Position numbers and translations under genes: made by a program
NCBI GenBank assembly: GCA_016870395.1
Contig: VGBT01000002.1
Span: 133,680-180,074 of the forward strand
DNA: 46,395 bases
Direction of reading: 5' to 3'
DNA from: Actinomycetota bacterium
GTDB taxonomy: Bacteria; Actinomycetota; Acidimicrobiia; IMCC26256; JAENVU01
Part shown: positions 25,567-34,570 of the stretch, piece by piece
Layout of the letters: each line of letters starts with the position of its first letter
How positions within the stretch are numbered: the first letter of the stretch is position 1
Notes under the pieces: generated by a model
The model's input: only the letters and a program-made list of their open reading frames with translations
Databases searched by the model: none
What the model was told of the DNA's origin: nothing

Positions 25567-27081
25567 TCAGCCGACGCCGCCCACGACCACCTTGGGTGGG
25601 TACTTGGAGAACGTCCGCAGGTGTCCGCCTATCCCCTGTTGAAACGCGTCGAGGTACGCGAGCTTGCGGATCATGTACGAATGCTGCTCGAGCGGGTCGA
25701 GGTAGAGGTTGTAGAGACGCGAGTACGTGTACTTCTGGGTGACCCCCGTAAAGCCGCCGGGATTCTGCACGTCGCGGTCGTCGTCGGAGGTGGACGCGAG
25801 CATGAACTTCCACTCCCCCACGCGCAACGCCGAGAACGTGCTGCCGAGCCAGTAGTACAGGAACTTGCGGTTCGAGTCGGCGCCGGCTCCGACCAGGAAC
25901 GACGTCTGGTCGACGGCGTCGATGTACCGATCCGACGGGATGGCGTCGGACGCTCCGGCCAGGTGCAGGAGCGTCGGGAAGAGATCCATCAACGAGAACA
26001 GGCCGTCGGACGCCTGGCCGGCCTCGACCATCCCGCGCCAGTAGACGACGCCCGGGACCCGCTGGCCGCCCTCCCAGGTGGAACCTTTCGCAGACCGGAA
26101 CGGTGACCACGCGCTGTCGGGCCAGGTCTCCATCTCGGGACCGTTGTCCGAGGTGATGAAGATCAGCGTGTCGTCGAGCTGGCCGGTCACCTCGAGCGTC
26201 GCGACAAGCCGGCCGACGATGTCGTCGAGCTCGATGATCGTGTCCTTGTAGGGATGCTTCGCCGGCGAGGACCCGAGGAATCTGGGATGCGGATAGTTGT
26301 CGAAGTGCGTCCCGCGCGTGCAGTGGTAGAGGAACCAGGGCTTCTCCTCGCCCGCCATGCGGATGATGAACTCCTGCGAGTACGCGCACCACTTGTCGTC
26401 GAGCTCCGAGAGCACCGGGATAGTGACCTCCTCGACGTTCTCGATGTCGCCGCCGCGCGTCGCGTGCACGAAGCACTTGTTGAACGGCGCGTTCTCGAGC
26501 CAGCGGGTGCGCTCCTCCGAGTACACCACCTCGGGGAAGAAGTACGGGTCGCGCCACTCCGTGTACATGTCGGAGACGGAGAGGAACCCGTAGAAGTCGT
26601 CGAAGCCGACGTTCTGTGGCTGGCTGTGGCGGTTCTCGCCCATGTGCCACTTGCCGACCGCCTGGGTGACGTACCCGGCGGCCGAGAGCAGCTCGGCGAC
26701 GGTGACCTCGCCCTCGAGCCCGCCCGGCTCACCGTACATCGGCGGACGCATGAGGCCGTGGCGCATCGGGAGCCTCCCGGTCATCAGCGACGCGCGGCTC
26801 GGCGTGCAGCTCGGCTCCGAGTAGCAGCTCGTGAGGAGCATCCCCTCGCGGGCGAGCCGGTCGATGTTGGGCGTCGGCGCGCCGACGGCGACCCCGCCCC
26901 CGTAGCAACCGAAGTCGCCCCACCCGACGTCGTCGAAGAGGACCACGAGCACGTTGGTCCGCTTTCCGTCCCGAGCGGCGAGCTTCGCGGCTGCGGCCGC
27001 TTCCTGCGCATCGAACACGAAGTGCGGCTCGAGGTGCGCCGCGTCGCGCACGGTCTCGGCGACAACCGGGTCATGGGCCAT
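25567..27081 (-). CDS. Arylsulfatase-type sulfatase
   Basis: 504 residues from ATG at 27081; longer in-frame starts lack conservation. Sulfatase hallmarks: VVLFDDVGWGDFGCYGG with the metal-binding aspartate pair (residues 50-51), the formylglycine motif C92-T-P-S-R-A-S-L-M-T-G-R, VGKWHMGE, and FITSDNGPEMETW. Cys92 must be oxidised to formylglycine by a maturase not in this window. No signal peptide, so it probably acts inside the cell on small sulfate esters. Precedes DUF3054. Confidence 0.92.
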   Translation of the reverse strand: MAHDPVVAETVRDAAHLEPHFVFDAQEAAAAAKLAARDGKRTNVLVVLFDDVGWGDFGCYGGGVAVGAPTPNIDRLAREGMLLTSCYSEPSCTPSRASLMTGRLPMRHGLMRPPMYGEPGGLEGEVTVAELLSAAGYVTQAVGKWHMGENRHSQPQNVGFDDFYGFLSVSDMYTEWRDPYFFPEVVYSEERTRWLENAPFNKCFVHATRGGDIENVEEVTIPVLSELDDKWCAYSQEFIIRMAGEEKPWFLYHCTRGTHFDNYPHPRFLGSSPAKHPYKDTIIELDDIVGRLVATLEVTGQLDDTLIFITSDNGPEMETWPDSAWSPFRSAKGSTWEGGQRVPGVVYWRGMVEAGQASDGLFSLMDLFPTLLHLAGASDAIPSDRYIDAVDQTSFLVGAGADSNRKFLYYWLGSTFSALRVGEWKFMLASTSDDDRDVQNPGGFTGVTQKYTYSRLYNLYLDPLEQHSYMIRKLAYLDAFQQGIGGHLRTFSKYPPKVVVGGVG

Positions 27082-27175
27082 TGGTGGCGCGCTCCTCGCT
27101 ACGTCAGGAGGGGCATCGTCCCCGCGAGCCAGTGTGCCGGTCAAGGCGGCGCGCGGTGCACCCGGTCTGGTGCAT

Positions 27176-27670
27176 TCAGACGCGCATCGGGAGTGTCGAG
27201 CGGCCCGCCTCGAGCTCGAGCAGGCACCGCTTCCAGCCGAGGCCACCGCCGAAGCCGGTCAGCGTTCCGTTCGCCCCGATGACGCGATGGCAAGGCACCA
27301 CGATCGAAAGCGGGTTCCGGCCGTTCGCGGCGCCGACCGCACGGGCTGCGCCCGGTCGACCGACCCGGCTTGCGAGCTCGCCGTAGGAGATCGTCTCGCC
27401 ATACGGAATGGCGCGCAGCGCCTCCCACACCTCGAGCTGGAACGGCGTGCCCTCCGGAGCGAGCGCGAGCTCGAACTCGGTGCGCTCCCCCGCGAAGTAC
27501 TCGTCGAGCTGGCGCACCAGGGACACGAGCGCGCCGTCGTTGCGCACCCAATCTTCCTCTACGTTCGGCGCGCCGTCGACGAACGCGACGCGCACGACCT
27601 CCCCGCCGTTGCGCACAGCGAGCAGGAGCTGGCCCTGCGGACCGTCGTACAGGGTCGAAGAGACGGTCAT
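27176..27670 (-). CDS. ogt: Methylated-DNA-[protein]-cysteine S-methyltransferase
   Basis: 164 residues from ATG at 27670, with GGAGGAGG upstream. The DNA-binding region [20 protein letters not shown] and [19 protein letters not shown] leads to the acceptor motif PCHRVI with Cys127, then [16 protein letters not shown]. It removes O6-alkyl groups from guanine in a suicide reaction. Its start overlaps the stop of the Ada-AlkA gene (ATGA), forming a two-gene alkylation-repair unit. Confidence 0.93.
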   Translation of the reverse strand: MTVSSTLYDGPQGQLLLAVRNGGEVVRVAFVDGAPNVEEDWVRNDGALVSLVRQLDEYFAGERTEFELALAPEGTPFQLEVWEALRAIPYGETISYGELASRVGRPGAARAVGAANGRNPLSIVVPCHRVIGANGTLTGFGGGLGWKRCLLELEAGRSTLPMRV

Positions 27671-29196
27671 TGGAGTCCTCCTCCTCCTCGACTGGTCGGC
27701 TCCGGCGCCGCGGCGCCGGCCTCCCTTGCCACCCGGGCGCCTGCGCCTCCGAGATCCGTCGCGGCAGTCCAGAGGTGGGCGAGCGCGTAGGCACGCCACG
27801 GGCGCCAGGCTTCAGCCCGCGCCAAGGCGGCGGTTGGGCTCCCGTCGAGACCGAGGGCCTCGAGCCCCCGGCGAACCCCGAGGTCGGTGGGCAGGAACGC
27901 GTCGGGATCGCCCGCGCCGCGCATGAGCACGTACTCGACGGTCCACGGCCCGATGCCGCACAGCTCACCGAGTCGCGCGCGGAGCTCGGCCCGATCGGCA
28001 CCGGGGTCGACGGCGATGGCGCCGCGTGCGATCGCGGTCGCCAAGCGCCTGAGCGCCTCGCTCCGGGCGGCGGGCACGCCAAGGCCTTCGAGGCTCGCCT
28101 CCGCGATCGTCGCCGCGTCCGGGAACCGATGGGTGAGCGAGCCCTCCGGGCAGTCGAGGGGCTTGCCGTGAGCCTGCACGAGCCTGAACGCGAGCGTCCG
28201 CGCTCCGGCCACGGTCACCTGCTGGCCGAGCACGGCCCGCATCGCGAGCTCCGCAGCGTCGACGCTGCCCGCGACGCGACGGCCGGGCGCCAGCCGCACA
28301 CACTGACGAAGCGCAGGATCGCGCTGCAACACGGCGTCGACTGCAGCCGGGTCGGCATCCAGGTCGAGGAGTCGCCGCGTGCGGTGAACCGCGGCCGTGA
28401 GATCCCGGACATCGGCCAGCCGCAGCAGCGCCTCCACCGCGTCGACGCGGGGAACGAGCGCGACCGTGCCGCAGCCGTAGGGAAGCGACAGCGATCGCCG
28501 ATAGGTGCCGTCGACGACCTCCTCAACCCCCGGCACGGCGCGCGCACCGAGGAACGCGACCAGATCGGCACCGAAAAACGGGGTGCGCACCGCGAGCCGA
28601 AGCGAGATCGCGCCAGTCGGGACCGGCTCGGCTCGGCTCGACGCTCGACGAAGCTCGGTCGGCGAGAGCGCGAACACGTCGCGCACGGTGTCGTTGAACT
28701 GACGCACGCTGGCGAACCCGGACGCGAACGCGACGTCGGCGAAGCGCACGTCGGTCGTCTCGACCAGCACACGGGCCGTCTGCGCGCGTTGAGCGCGTGC
28801 GAGCGCGAGCGGCCCGGCTCCGACCTCGGCAGTCAGCAGTCGATGCAGCTGGCGCTCGCTGTAGCCGAGTCGGGCCGCGAGTCCGCCAACCCCATCCCGG
28901 TCGACGACGCCGTCGGCGATCAGGCGCATCGCCCGGGCCACCACGTCGCCGCGAGGGTCCCACTCGGGCGAGCCCGGCGACGCGTCCGGGCGACACCGCT
29001 TGCACGCCCGGTACCCGGCCCGGTGAGCGGCAGCCGCCGTCGGGAGGAGCTCGAGGTTCTTCCGGAGGGCAGTGCGCGCTGGACAGCTCGGACGGCAATA
29101 GATGCCCGTGGAGCGCACGGCCACGAAGAACCACCCGTCGAAGCGGACGTCGCGGCTTTCGACGGCCCGGTAGCAGGCCTCGGCATCGGGGAGCAC
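27667..29196 (-). CDS. alkA: Ada-AlkA fusion: methyl-phosphotriester sensor, AraC domain and 3-methyladenine DNA glycosylase II
   Basis: 509 residues from GTG at 29196. Residues 1-75 are the Ada zinc domain with Cys34, Cys38, Cys65 and Cys68 ([12 protein letters not shown]); Cys34 or Cys38 is the expected methyl acceptor. Residues 85-180 are an AraC-type DNA-binding domain ([27 protein letters not shown]). Residues 195-490 are AlkA with the helix-hairpin-helix [16 protein letters not shown] and the catalytic aspartate in [11 protein letters not shown]. Methylation of the zinc domain probably activates this operon, as in known Ada systems. This domain order is common in actinobacteria. Confidence 0.92.
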   Translation of the reverse strand: MLPDAEACYRAVESRDVRFDGWFFVAVRSTGIYCRPSCPARTALRKNLELLPTAAAAHRAGYRACKRCRPDASPGSPEWDPRGDVVARAMRLIADGVVDRDGVGGLAARLGYSERQLHRLLTAEVGAGPLALARAQRAQTARVLVETTDVRFADVAFASGFASVRQFNDTVRDVFALSPTELRRASSRAEPVPTGAISLRLAVRTPFFGADLVAFLGARAVPGVEEVVDGTYRRSLSLPYGCGTVALVPRVDAVEALLRLADVRDLTAAVHRTRRLLDLDADPAAVDAVLQRDPALRQCVRLAPGRRVAGSVDAAELAMRAVLGQQVTVAGARTLAFRLVQAHGKPLDCPEGSLTHRFPDAATIAEASLEGLGVPAARSEALRRLATAIARGAIAVDPGADRAELRARLGELCGIGPWTVEYVLMRGAGDPDAFLPTDLGVRRGLEALGLDGSPTAALARAEAWRPWRAYALAHLWTAATDLGGAGARVAREAGAAAPEPTSRGGGGLQ

Positions 29197-29272
29197 CGCG
29201 TCAGCATCGCAGGCCGGCGACCGCGATGCTGGCGGGAATCGGCCATGGCGGTCGCTGTGCCACGATGCCGCC

Positions 29273-30802
29273 GTGCAGATCGACGACGTCGTGCGGGAGG
29301 CCGCTGCCCGGACGCCCGGCGGGCTCGCGCTGGTCACCGAGGCGGGGCGAGCGACGTTCGCCGAGCTCGACGCCGAGGTGGACCACCTCGCCACGCGGGT
29401 GCTCGACGCGACCGACCCGGGTGACCGGGTGGCGATCCTCTCCGAGAACCGCGCCGGGTACGTGCACGCCTACTACGGCGTGCCGCGAGCGGGCCGGATC
29501 CTGGTGCCCCTCAACCACCGGCTCCACCCGGAGGAGTGGGCGAGTGCGCTGGGTCGTTCGGGCGCCCGGCTGCTGCTCGCCGAACCGGACCTGCTCGAGC
29601 GCCTCCGAGTGGTCCTCCCCGACCGTTCGACACCCGACCCCGCCTCGATCGAGACCGTCGACCTCTCCTCCCCCGGTTTGTGCTCCGAGGCGCGCATACC
29701 GCTCCCGAACGCCCAAACCGGGCAAGGGGCGGGCGGGTCGGAAGGGGCGGGCGGGGCAGGTGGCGTGGCGTGGCTGGTCGGGACGTCGGGCACTACGGGC
29801 ACTCCGAAGCTCGCCATGCTCACGCACGCCTCGTTGCTCGCAGCCGTCGAGGCCACCCTCGGCGCCCGACCCGTCGGCGACGACGACGTGCTCCTCACCC
29901 CGTTCCCGCTGTGCCACGTCGCCGGGTACAACGTGCTCGTCCTGCACCGGCGGGCCCGCCCGCTGGTGCTCATGCGCCGCTTCGACCCTCTCGTGCTCGC
30001 GGGCCTCGTGCGCGAGCACGGGGTCACCATGCTCTCGCTCGCCCCCACGATGATCTCGATGCTCCTCGACCATCCGGCAGTCGAAGACCGCGACCTCGCG
30101 ACGGTGCGCGCGCTCGGATACGGGGCGTCGCCCATCCCCGGGCCCGTTCTGCGCCGCGTCGTCGAGCGTTGGGACTGGGACTGCTCCCAGGGCTACGGCA
30201 TGACCGAGCTTTCGGGCAACGCGGTGTTCCTCGGACCCGGCGACCATCGCGCTGCGGCTGCGGGCGACAAGCGGCTCCTGCACGCGGCCGGTCGTCCCGC
30301 GCCCGGCGTGGAGGTGCGCCTCGCCCGGGCCAACGCCGAGATCCTCGTACGCGCGCCGCAAGTGATGGCCGGCTACTGGCAGGACCCGGATGCAACCGCG
30401 CGGGCGCTACGCGACGGATGGCTCCACACCGGCGACGTCGGGCGCGTCGACGCCGACGGGCTCCTCTCGATCATCGACCGCGCGAAGGACGTGATCGTGA
30501 GCGGCGGCGAGAACGTGGCCTCGCGTGAGGTCGAGGACGTCCTGCACCGGCACCCGGCGGTGGCCGACGTCGCGGTGATCGGGCTCCCCGACGAGCGGTG
30601 GGGCGAGCGGGTGTGCGCGGTCGTGGTGGCCCGTCCCGGCACGACCGTGACGACCGACGAGCTCGTGGACCTCGCCCGGGCCCACCTCGCCGGCTTCAAA
30701 GCGCCGCGAGAGGTGGTCTTTTTGGCCGATCTCCCCCGCAACGCCTCCGGCAAGGTGCTCAAGCACCGGCTGCGCGAGGACCTGGGTCCGGAGCCGGCGT
30801 AG
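29273..30802 (+). CDS. Acyl-CoA synthetase (AMP-forming, class I adenylate-forming enzyme)
   Basis: 509 residues from GTG at 29273, divergent from alkA. Adenylation motifs are complete: A3 VGTSGTTGTPKLAMLTH, A5 GYGMTELSGNAVF, A7/A8 HTGDVGRVDADGLLSIIDR then KDVIVSGGENVAS, and the A10 lysine in PRNASGKVLKHRL. It would activate a carboxylic acid to the acyl-CoA; the acid is unknown. Residues about 150-162, just before A3, are a Gly/Ala-rich insert arising from a short tandem repeat (29724-29755). Confidence 0.9.
   Translation: MQIDDVVREAAARTPGGLALVTEAGRATFAELDAEVDHLATRVLDATDPGDRVAILSENRAGYVHAYYGVPRAGRILVPLNHRLHPEEWASALGRSGARLLLAEPDLLERLRVVLPDRSTPDPASIETVDLSSPGLCSEARIPLPNAQTGQGAGGSEGAGGAGGVAWLVGTSGTTGTPKLAMLTHASLLAAVEATLGARPVGDDDVLLTPFPLCHVAGYNVLVLHRRARPLVLMRRFDPLVLAGLVREHGVTMLSLAPTMISMLLDHPAVEDRDLATVRALGYGASPIPGPVLRRVVERWDWDCSQGYGMTELSGNAVFLGPGDHRAAAAGDKRLLHAAGRPAPGVEVRLARANAEILVRAPQVMAGYWQDPDATARALRDGWLHTGDVGRVDADGLLSIIDRAKDVIVSGGENVASREVEDVLHRHPAVADVAVIGLPDERWGERVCAVVVARPGTTVTTDELVDLARAHLAGFKAPREVVFLADLPRNASGKVLKHRLREDLGPEPA
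29724..29755 (+). repeat. 18-bp tandem duplication, G-quadruplex-like, inside the acyl-CoA synthetase gene
   Basis: AAGGGGCGGGCGGG occurs at 29724-29737 and again at 29742-29755, a period of 18 bases, so the reading frame is kept and the protein gains GQGAGG then SEGAGG. The two copies hold six runs of three or four guanines on the coding strand, a pattern able to form a G-quadruplex in mRNA or non-template DNA. Confidence 0.7.
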
Positions 30803-30826
30803 AACCGGTTCCGGTACCCTCGCGGC

Positions 30827-32011
30827 ATGACGACCGAGCTCGGCGACGGCGCGTTCGACGCGGACAACCACTACTACGAGGCCCTCGATGCGTTCACGCG
30901 CCACCTCGATCCCCGCCACGGGCCGCGCACCGTGCAGTGGTGCGAGATCGACGGCCGCAGGTACCACGTGGTCGGCGGCCGGGTGAGCCACGCCGTCGTG
31001 AACCCGACCTTCGACCCGATCGCGAAGGCCGGTGCGATGCACGACTACTTCCGCGGCAACCCCGACCAACGGTTCCCCCTCGAGTTCCTCCGCGACCGCG
31101 AGCGGATCCGCCCCGAGTACCGCGACCGCGACGCGCGCCTCACCGTGATGGACGCCCAGGGCCTCGACGCCTGCTGGATGTTCCCCACGCTCGGGATGCT
31201 CTACGAGGAGCTCCTGAAGCACGACCCCGAGGCCGTCACGCTCACCTTCAGCGCGTTCAACCGTTGGATTGCCGAGGACTGGGGCTTCGCGTACCGCGAC
31301 CGCATCTTCGCCGCGCCGTACCTGAGCCTGTGCGATCTCGACTGGGCGGTGCGCGAGCTCGAATGGGCGCTCGACCAGGGTGCGCGCCTGATCGTCATGC
31401 GGCCGGCCGCGCAGTTCACCCGACTGGGGCCCCGCACCCCGGCCGATCCCGAATTCGACCCGTTCTGGAGCCGGGTGCAGGAGGCGGGCGTCACGGTCGT
31501 GGTACACGCCGGCGACTCCGGCCAGAGCGCGAACGGGTACGCGCCCGACGGGTTCGCCGCGACCTTCGGCGGCGAGAACCGCCCGAGCATCAAGATGCTC
31601 CACATCGAGCGGGCGATCTACGACTACCTCGCGTCGCTGATCTTCGACCGCTTCTTCGTCCGCTTCCCCGGGATCCGGGTCGCGAGCGTCGAGAACGGCA
31701 GCGAGTTCCTGCCCGACCTCTTCCGCAAGCTCACGTCACAGCACCGGCGCATCCCGGGCTTCTTCCCCGAGGACCCGGCCGAGACGTTCCGGCGCCACAT
31801 CTGGGTCAACCCGTTCTGGGAGGACGACCCCTACGAGATCGCGGCGCTCGTCGGCGAGGACCGCGTGATCTTCGGGTCCGACTGGCCCCACATCGAGGGC
31901 ATGCCGGAGCCGCTCGACTACGTGCGCGAGCTGAAGGACTTCGACGCCGCGACCCAGCGGAAGATCCTCCGTGACAACACCGCCGCGCTGAACCAGCGGC
32001 TCACGCACTAG
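30827..32011 (+). CDS. Amidohydrolase-2 (ACMSD-like) family protein
   Basis: 394 residues from ATG at 30827, 24 bases after the ligase stop, so probably co-transcribed. The N-terminal metal motif is altered to DADNHYYE (usual form D-x-D-x-H). TVVVHAGDSGQ supplies a later histidine, VASVENGSEFLPDLF lies in the barrel, and VIFGSDWPHIEG holds the conserved C-terminal aspartate. Members hydrolyse or decarboxylate small aromatic or carbonyl compounds. A similar gene is at 40517-41665. Confidence 0.87.
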   Translation: MTTELGDGAFDADNHYYEALDAFTRHLDPRHGPRTVQWCEIDGRRYHVVGGRVSHAVVNPTFDPIAKAGAMHDYFRGNPDQRFPLEFLRDRERIRPEYRDRDARLTVMDAQGLDACWMFPTLGMLYEELLKHDPEAVTLTFSAFNRWIAEDWGFAYRDRIFAAPYLSLCDLDWAVRELEWALDQGARLIVMRPAAQFTRLGPRTPADPEFDPFWSRVQEAGVTVVVHAGDSGQSANGYAPDGFAATFGGENRPSIKMLHIERAIYDYLASLIFDRFFVRFPGIRVASVENGSEFLPDLFRKLTSQHRRIPGFFPEDPAETFRRHIWVNPFWEDDPYEIAALVGEDRVIFGSDWPHIEGMPEPLDYVRELKDFDAATQRKILRDNTAALNQRLTH

Positions 32012-32059
32012 CGGTCGCACCAACGGTCCACCGCTCCCCCGGGAGTTCCACCTAACGTG

Positions 32060-32090
32060 ACCGTGACGATTGACCGTCGATCGTCACGGT
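32060..32090. promoter_or_regulatory. Perfect 11-bp inverted repeat upstream of the coiled-coil gene
   Basis: ACCGTGACGAT (32060-32070) and ATCGTCACGGT (32080-32090) are separated by 9 bases. The repeat ends 17 bases before the start codon at 32108, and a possible -10 element TAACGT lies at 32053-32058. It could be a repressor operator or a stem in the 5' leader, and lies just ahead of GGGAGG (32098-32103). Confidence 0.6.
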
Positions 32091-32107
32091 CCTGGTCGGG
32101 AGGCGCG

Positions 32108-32782
32108 ATGGCGTGGCGACGGCAACGGGCCCGCGCCGAGGAGCTGCGCGCACTCGAGCTCGAGCTCGCCACCATCCAGATCGAGACGCTGCGGGCGGAG
32201 CTCCTCACCGCCCGGACCGAGGCCGACGACACCCGGGCGGTCCTCGCCCAGCGCGACGGTGAGCTCAGCACGCTCGTCGAGCGGGTCGCTGCGACCTGCG
32301 AACGGCTCGAGGCCCGGGCCGACGCCGACCGCGCCGAACGGCAGGCGCTCGCCGAGGCGCTGACCCGCATCGCCGAGACCCTGGCTGTGCGCCAGGTCGC
32401 CCCGGGTCCGGCCTCCGAGGTCGGCGCCCGGACGGTGATCGGCGGCTCGGTGCACCCGGCGGAGGCCACGGCACTGCGCACCGTCGAGCCCGAGATGCCG
32501 GAGCCTGCCGCCGAGGAGCCCGTGATCGTCCTGCCCGACGAACGGCTCTCGCGCCAAGGAGCCGCGCCACTGGGCGCCGGCGACGAGTGCTCGGTGCGGT
32601 TCCGGTTCGACAACCGCTGGATCGACGGCTTCGAGATCTGCGAGACGATGCGCCAGGACGGCCACGTCCGCTACCGGCTGCGCCGTCGCCTCGACGGGTG
32701 GGTGCTCCCCGAGCTCTTCGAGGCCGCCGACGTCCGCCGCTTCGACCACGCCGTCGCCGACGTCCTCGGTTTCACCGACTGA
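32108..32782 (+). CDS. Coiled-coil protein with conserved C-terminal domain, unknown function
   Basis: 224 residues from ATG at 32108 with GGGAGG just upstream; an earlier in-frame GTG at 32057 would begin inside the inverted repeat. Residues 1-105 are a long charged coiled coil (RARAEELRALELELATIQIE and similar heptads). Residues 105-155 are a low-complexity Pro/Glu linker. Residues 158-224 are a compact domain: ECSVRFRFDNRWIDGFEI, RYRLRRRLDGWVLPELF. No signal peptide or membrane segment. I recognise no family. Confidence 0.75.
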   Translation: MAWRRQRARAEELRALELELATIQIETLRAELLTARTEADDTRAVLAQRDGELSTLVERVAATCERLEARADADRAERQALAEALTRIAETLAVRQVAPGPASEVGARTVIGGSVHPAEATALRTVEPEMPEPAAEEPVIVLPDERLSRQGAAPLGAGDECSVRFRFDNRWIDGFEICETMRQDGHVRYRLRRRLDGWVLPELFEAADVRRFDHAVADVLGFTD

Positions 32783-32801
32783 CTCCCGCGGGAAGCCGAG
32801 C

Positions 32802-33359
32802 TCAGCCTTCGTCGACGATCAGCTCCTGCAGTCGGGCCACCCGATGGTCGTCGACGCCCAGGTACCGTGCGAGCACACCGAGCGCGAGCTCGGGCGCGAG
32901 GGAACCGGCCTCGAGCATCTCGGAGAGGTCGACCCAGTCCCTCGGGCGGTCGAAGAACGCCTTGAAGACCGCCAGATCGGTGCAGCCGAGGAACGGCACC
33001 GAGGTTCCCGCGAACTCATGGGTGACGGCACGATCCGCGACCGTCGCGTGGAACTCGGTGGTGTTCGTGAAGACGTCGACCGGGGTGTTGTCCCACCACA
33101 GCCGCACCTGCCCGTCCTGCAAGCAGCGCGCGAGGTCGTCGTCGCTCCGGCTCATTTCCGAAGGCAACGCGTCGAAGATCTCCGACGAGCGCGCTTGCTC
33201 GACGAACACGTTGACGTCGATGTCGATCGTGCCCCGCGCCCGTTGCGTGCACCACGCCAGCGCGAGCGCCCCACCGAACGCGTGTGGCAGGTCACCGGCG
33301 TCGAGCGAGTGGTGCACGGCGAGGATCTTGCCGACGATCGTCGGCGCGGCCGGACTCAC
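32802..33359 (-). CDS. Nucleotidyltransferase (AbiEii-like), putative toxin of a two-gene module
   Basis: 185 residues from GTG at 33359, overlapping the stop of the XRE gene (GTGA). The N-terminus HAFGGALALAWCTQRARG with Gly29-Gly30 followed by TIDIDVNVFV (Asp46, Asp48) matches the GG...DxD active site of the DNA-polymerase-beta-like nucleotidyltransferase fold used by AbiEii/MNT-type toxins. A later ATSVPFLGCTDLAVFK-like segment and FDRPRDWVDLSEML are typical of this group. Such toxins transfer nucleotides to tRNA or proteins. Toxicity here is inferred from fold and operon. Confidence 0.75.
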   Translation of the reverse strand: MSPAAPTIVGKILAVHHSLDAGDLPHAFGGALALAWCTQRARGTIDIDVNVFVEQARSSEIFDALPSEMSRSDDDLARCLQDGQVRLWWDNTPVDVFTNTTEFHATVADRAVTHEFAGTSVPFLGCTDLAVFKAFFDRPRDWVDLSEMLEAGSLAPELALGVLARYLGVDDHRVARLQELIVDEG

Positions 33360-33661
33360 CGCGCACCGAAGATCGGAAGGTCGCCATCCGCATGGCGGGC
33401 CGGGAACTGCTCGGCCAGCTCGAGGACCGCGAGAAGCTCCTCGGCCCGGTCGGCCTCGGGCGCCACGCCCGGCGTGAGCCCGGACGCGATCGTGAAGCCC
33501 GCCGCGCGCACGATCCGGTCGAGGGTGTCGACCGTCGGGGTCACCCGGCCGGACTCGTAGGCGGCAAGGGTCGAGTGCGAGGTTCCGGCCCGCCGGGCGA
33601 GCACCCGCAGGCTGAGGCCCGATCGCCGCCGGGCGTCCCGCAGGATCGTCGCTGCGTCCAC
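33356..33661 (-). CDS. XRE-family HTH regulator, putative antitoxin
   Basis: 101 residues from GTG at 33661. An N-terminal helix-turn-helix (residues 5-55) reads ILRDARRRSGLSLRVLARRA, AGTSHSTLAAYESGRVTPTV, DTLDRIVRAAG. The C-terminal 40 residues are acidic and probably contact the partner protein. It is coupled to the nucleotidyltransferase and has an 18-bp palindrome 20 bases upstream of its start, as expected for an autoregulated module. Confidence 0.82.
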   Translation of the reverse strand: MDAATILRDARRRSGLSLRVLARRAGTSHSTLAAYESGRVTPTVDTLDRIVRAAGFTIASGLTPGVAPEADRAEELLAVLELAEQFPARHADGDLPIFGAR

Positions 33662-33680
33662 CCGCAGATGCTAGCAAGGC

Positions 33681-33698
33681 GGTATCTGATCCGATACC
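33681..33698. promoter_or_regulatory. Palindromic operator upstream of the XRE gene
   Basis: GGTATCTGATCCGATACC is an 18-bp inverted repeat with one mismatched pair (6-bp perfect arms GGTATC/GATACC around a GATC core). It lies between the XRE start (33661) and the 3' end of the crotonase gene (33728), in the only non-coding DNA available for the module's promoter. Confidence 0.65.
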
Positions 33699-33727
33699 AT
33701 CCTCGGACCCCCACGGCGGCCCCGGCG

Positions 33728-34531
33728 CTACCCGCCCGTCTGGCTCCGACCCCGCTCCATGATGGCGGCGCGCCGGGCCTCGATCGCCTCCCGGTCGAGC
33801 CCGTCGGACTGCCAGTCACGCGAGGCCTGGTCCTCGATGCGCCAGGCCTCGGCGACGGTGGTGTCGCTCACCTCGGCGTAGGTGCGCAGCATGCGCCGGA
33901 CCGCCGCCTGGTCGATCGTGCGGCAGTCCGCCGCGAGCCCCTGGCACACGGTGAGCAGCTCGCCGTGTGACACCACGTGGTTGACCAGTCCCCATTCGTA
34001 CGCGAGCTGCGCGTCGACGAAGTTGCCGGTCACGCTCATCTCGCGGGCTCGCGCCACTCCGATGCGCTGGGGCAGCAGCACCGTGAGGCCCCAGCCGGGC
34101 ATGATCCCGACGCGTGCATGCGTGTCGGCGAACCGGGCCCGCTCCGACGCGACGAGGAAGTCGCACGCGAGCGCGAGCTCGAACCCGCCGGTCACGGCGA
34201 CGCCGTTGACCGCCCCGATGAGCAGCTTGGTGCGCGGCGGGAGCGCACCGCGCCAGGGCAGCCTCCCGTTCCGATCCTCGTTCACCGACCGCAGTTCCTC
34301 ATCGGCGACGCCACCCGCGCCCAGCTCCTTGAGGTCGACACCCGCGCAGAACGCCGGGTCGGCACCGGTGAGGATCATCACATCGACCCCAGGATCGGTT
34401 TCGCACTCGAGGACGACCTTCGGTAGCCGGCGTCGCACCGCTCCGTTCAGCGCGTTGCGCGCCTCCGGTCGGTTCAGCGTGATCGTCGCCACGCCGTCAG
34501 TCACGTCGACCAGCACCACTTCGTCGCTCAC
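33728..34531 (-). CDS. Enoyl-CoA hydratase/isomerase family protein
   Basis: 267 residues from GTG at 34531 with GAGGAGG 6-12 bases upstream. Crotonase fold: ATITLNRPEARNALNG, oxyanion-hole segment FCAGVDLKELG, GGFELALACDFLVAS (first catalytic glutamate), and ADTHARVGIMPGWG. At the second catalytic position, where hydratases have Glu in a P-E-I type motif, this protein has T-H-A-R, so it may be an isomerase, a degenerate hydratase or a binding protein. This form is common in mycobacterial relatives. Unlike the fragment at 2436, it is complete. Confidence 0.88.
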   Translation of the reverse strand: MSDEVVLVDVTDGVATITLNRPEARNALNGAVRRRLPKVVLECETDPGVDVMILTGADPAFCAGVDLKELGAGGVADEELRSVNEDRNGRLPWRGALPPRTKLLIGAVNGVAVTGGFELALACDFLVASERARFADTHARVGIMPGWGLTVLLPQRIGVARAREMSVTGNFVDAQLAYEWGLVNHVVSHGELLTVCQGLAADCRTIDQAAVRRMLRTYAEVSDTTVAEAWRIEDQASRDWQSDGLDREAIEARRAAIMERGRSQTGG

Positions 34532-34570
34532 CCAGGCCTCCTCGTCAACAGCGAACCGGTAGCCTGCCCC

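Noticed and set aside
24632-26650. 672-codon minus-strand open frame overlapping the sulfatase and DUF3054
   Set aside because: Same strand but different frame from the sulfatase, with no motifs; the sulfatase frame carries the full catalytic set.
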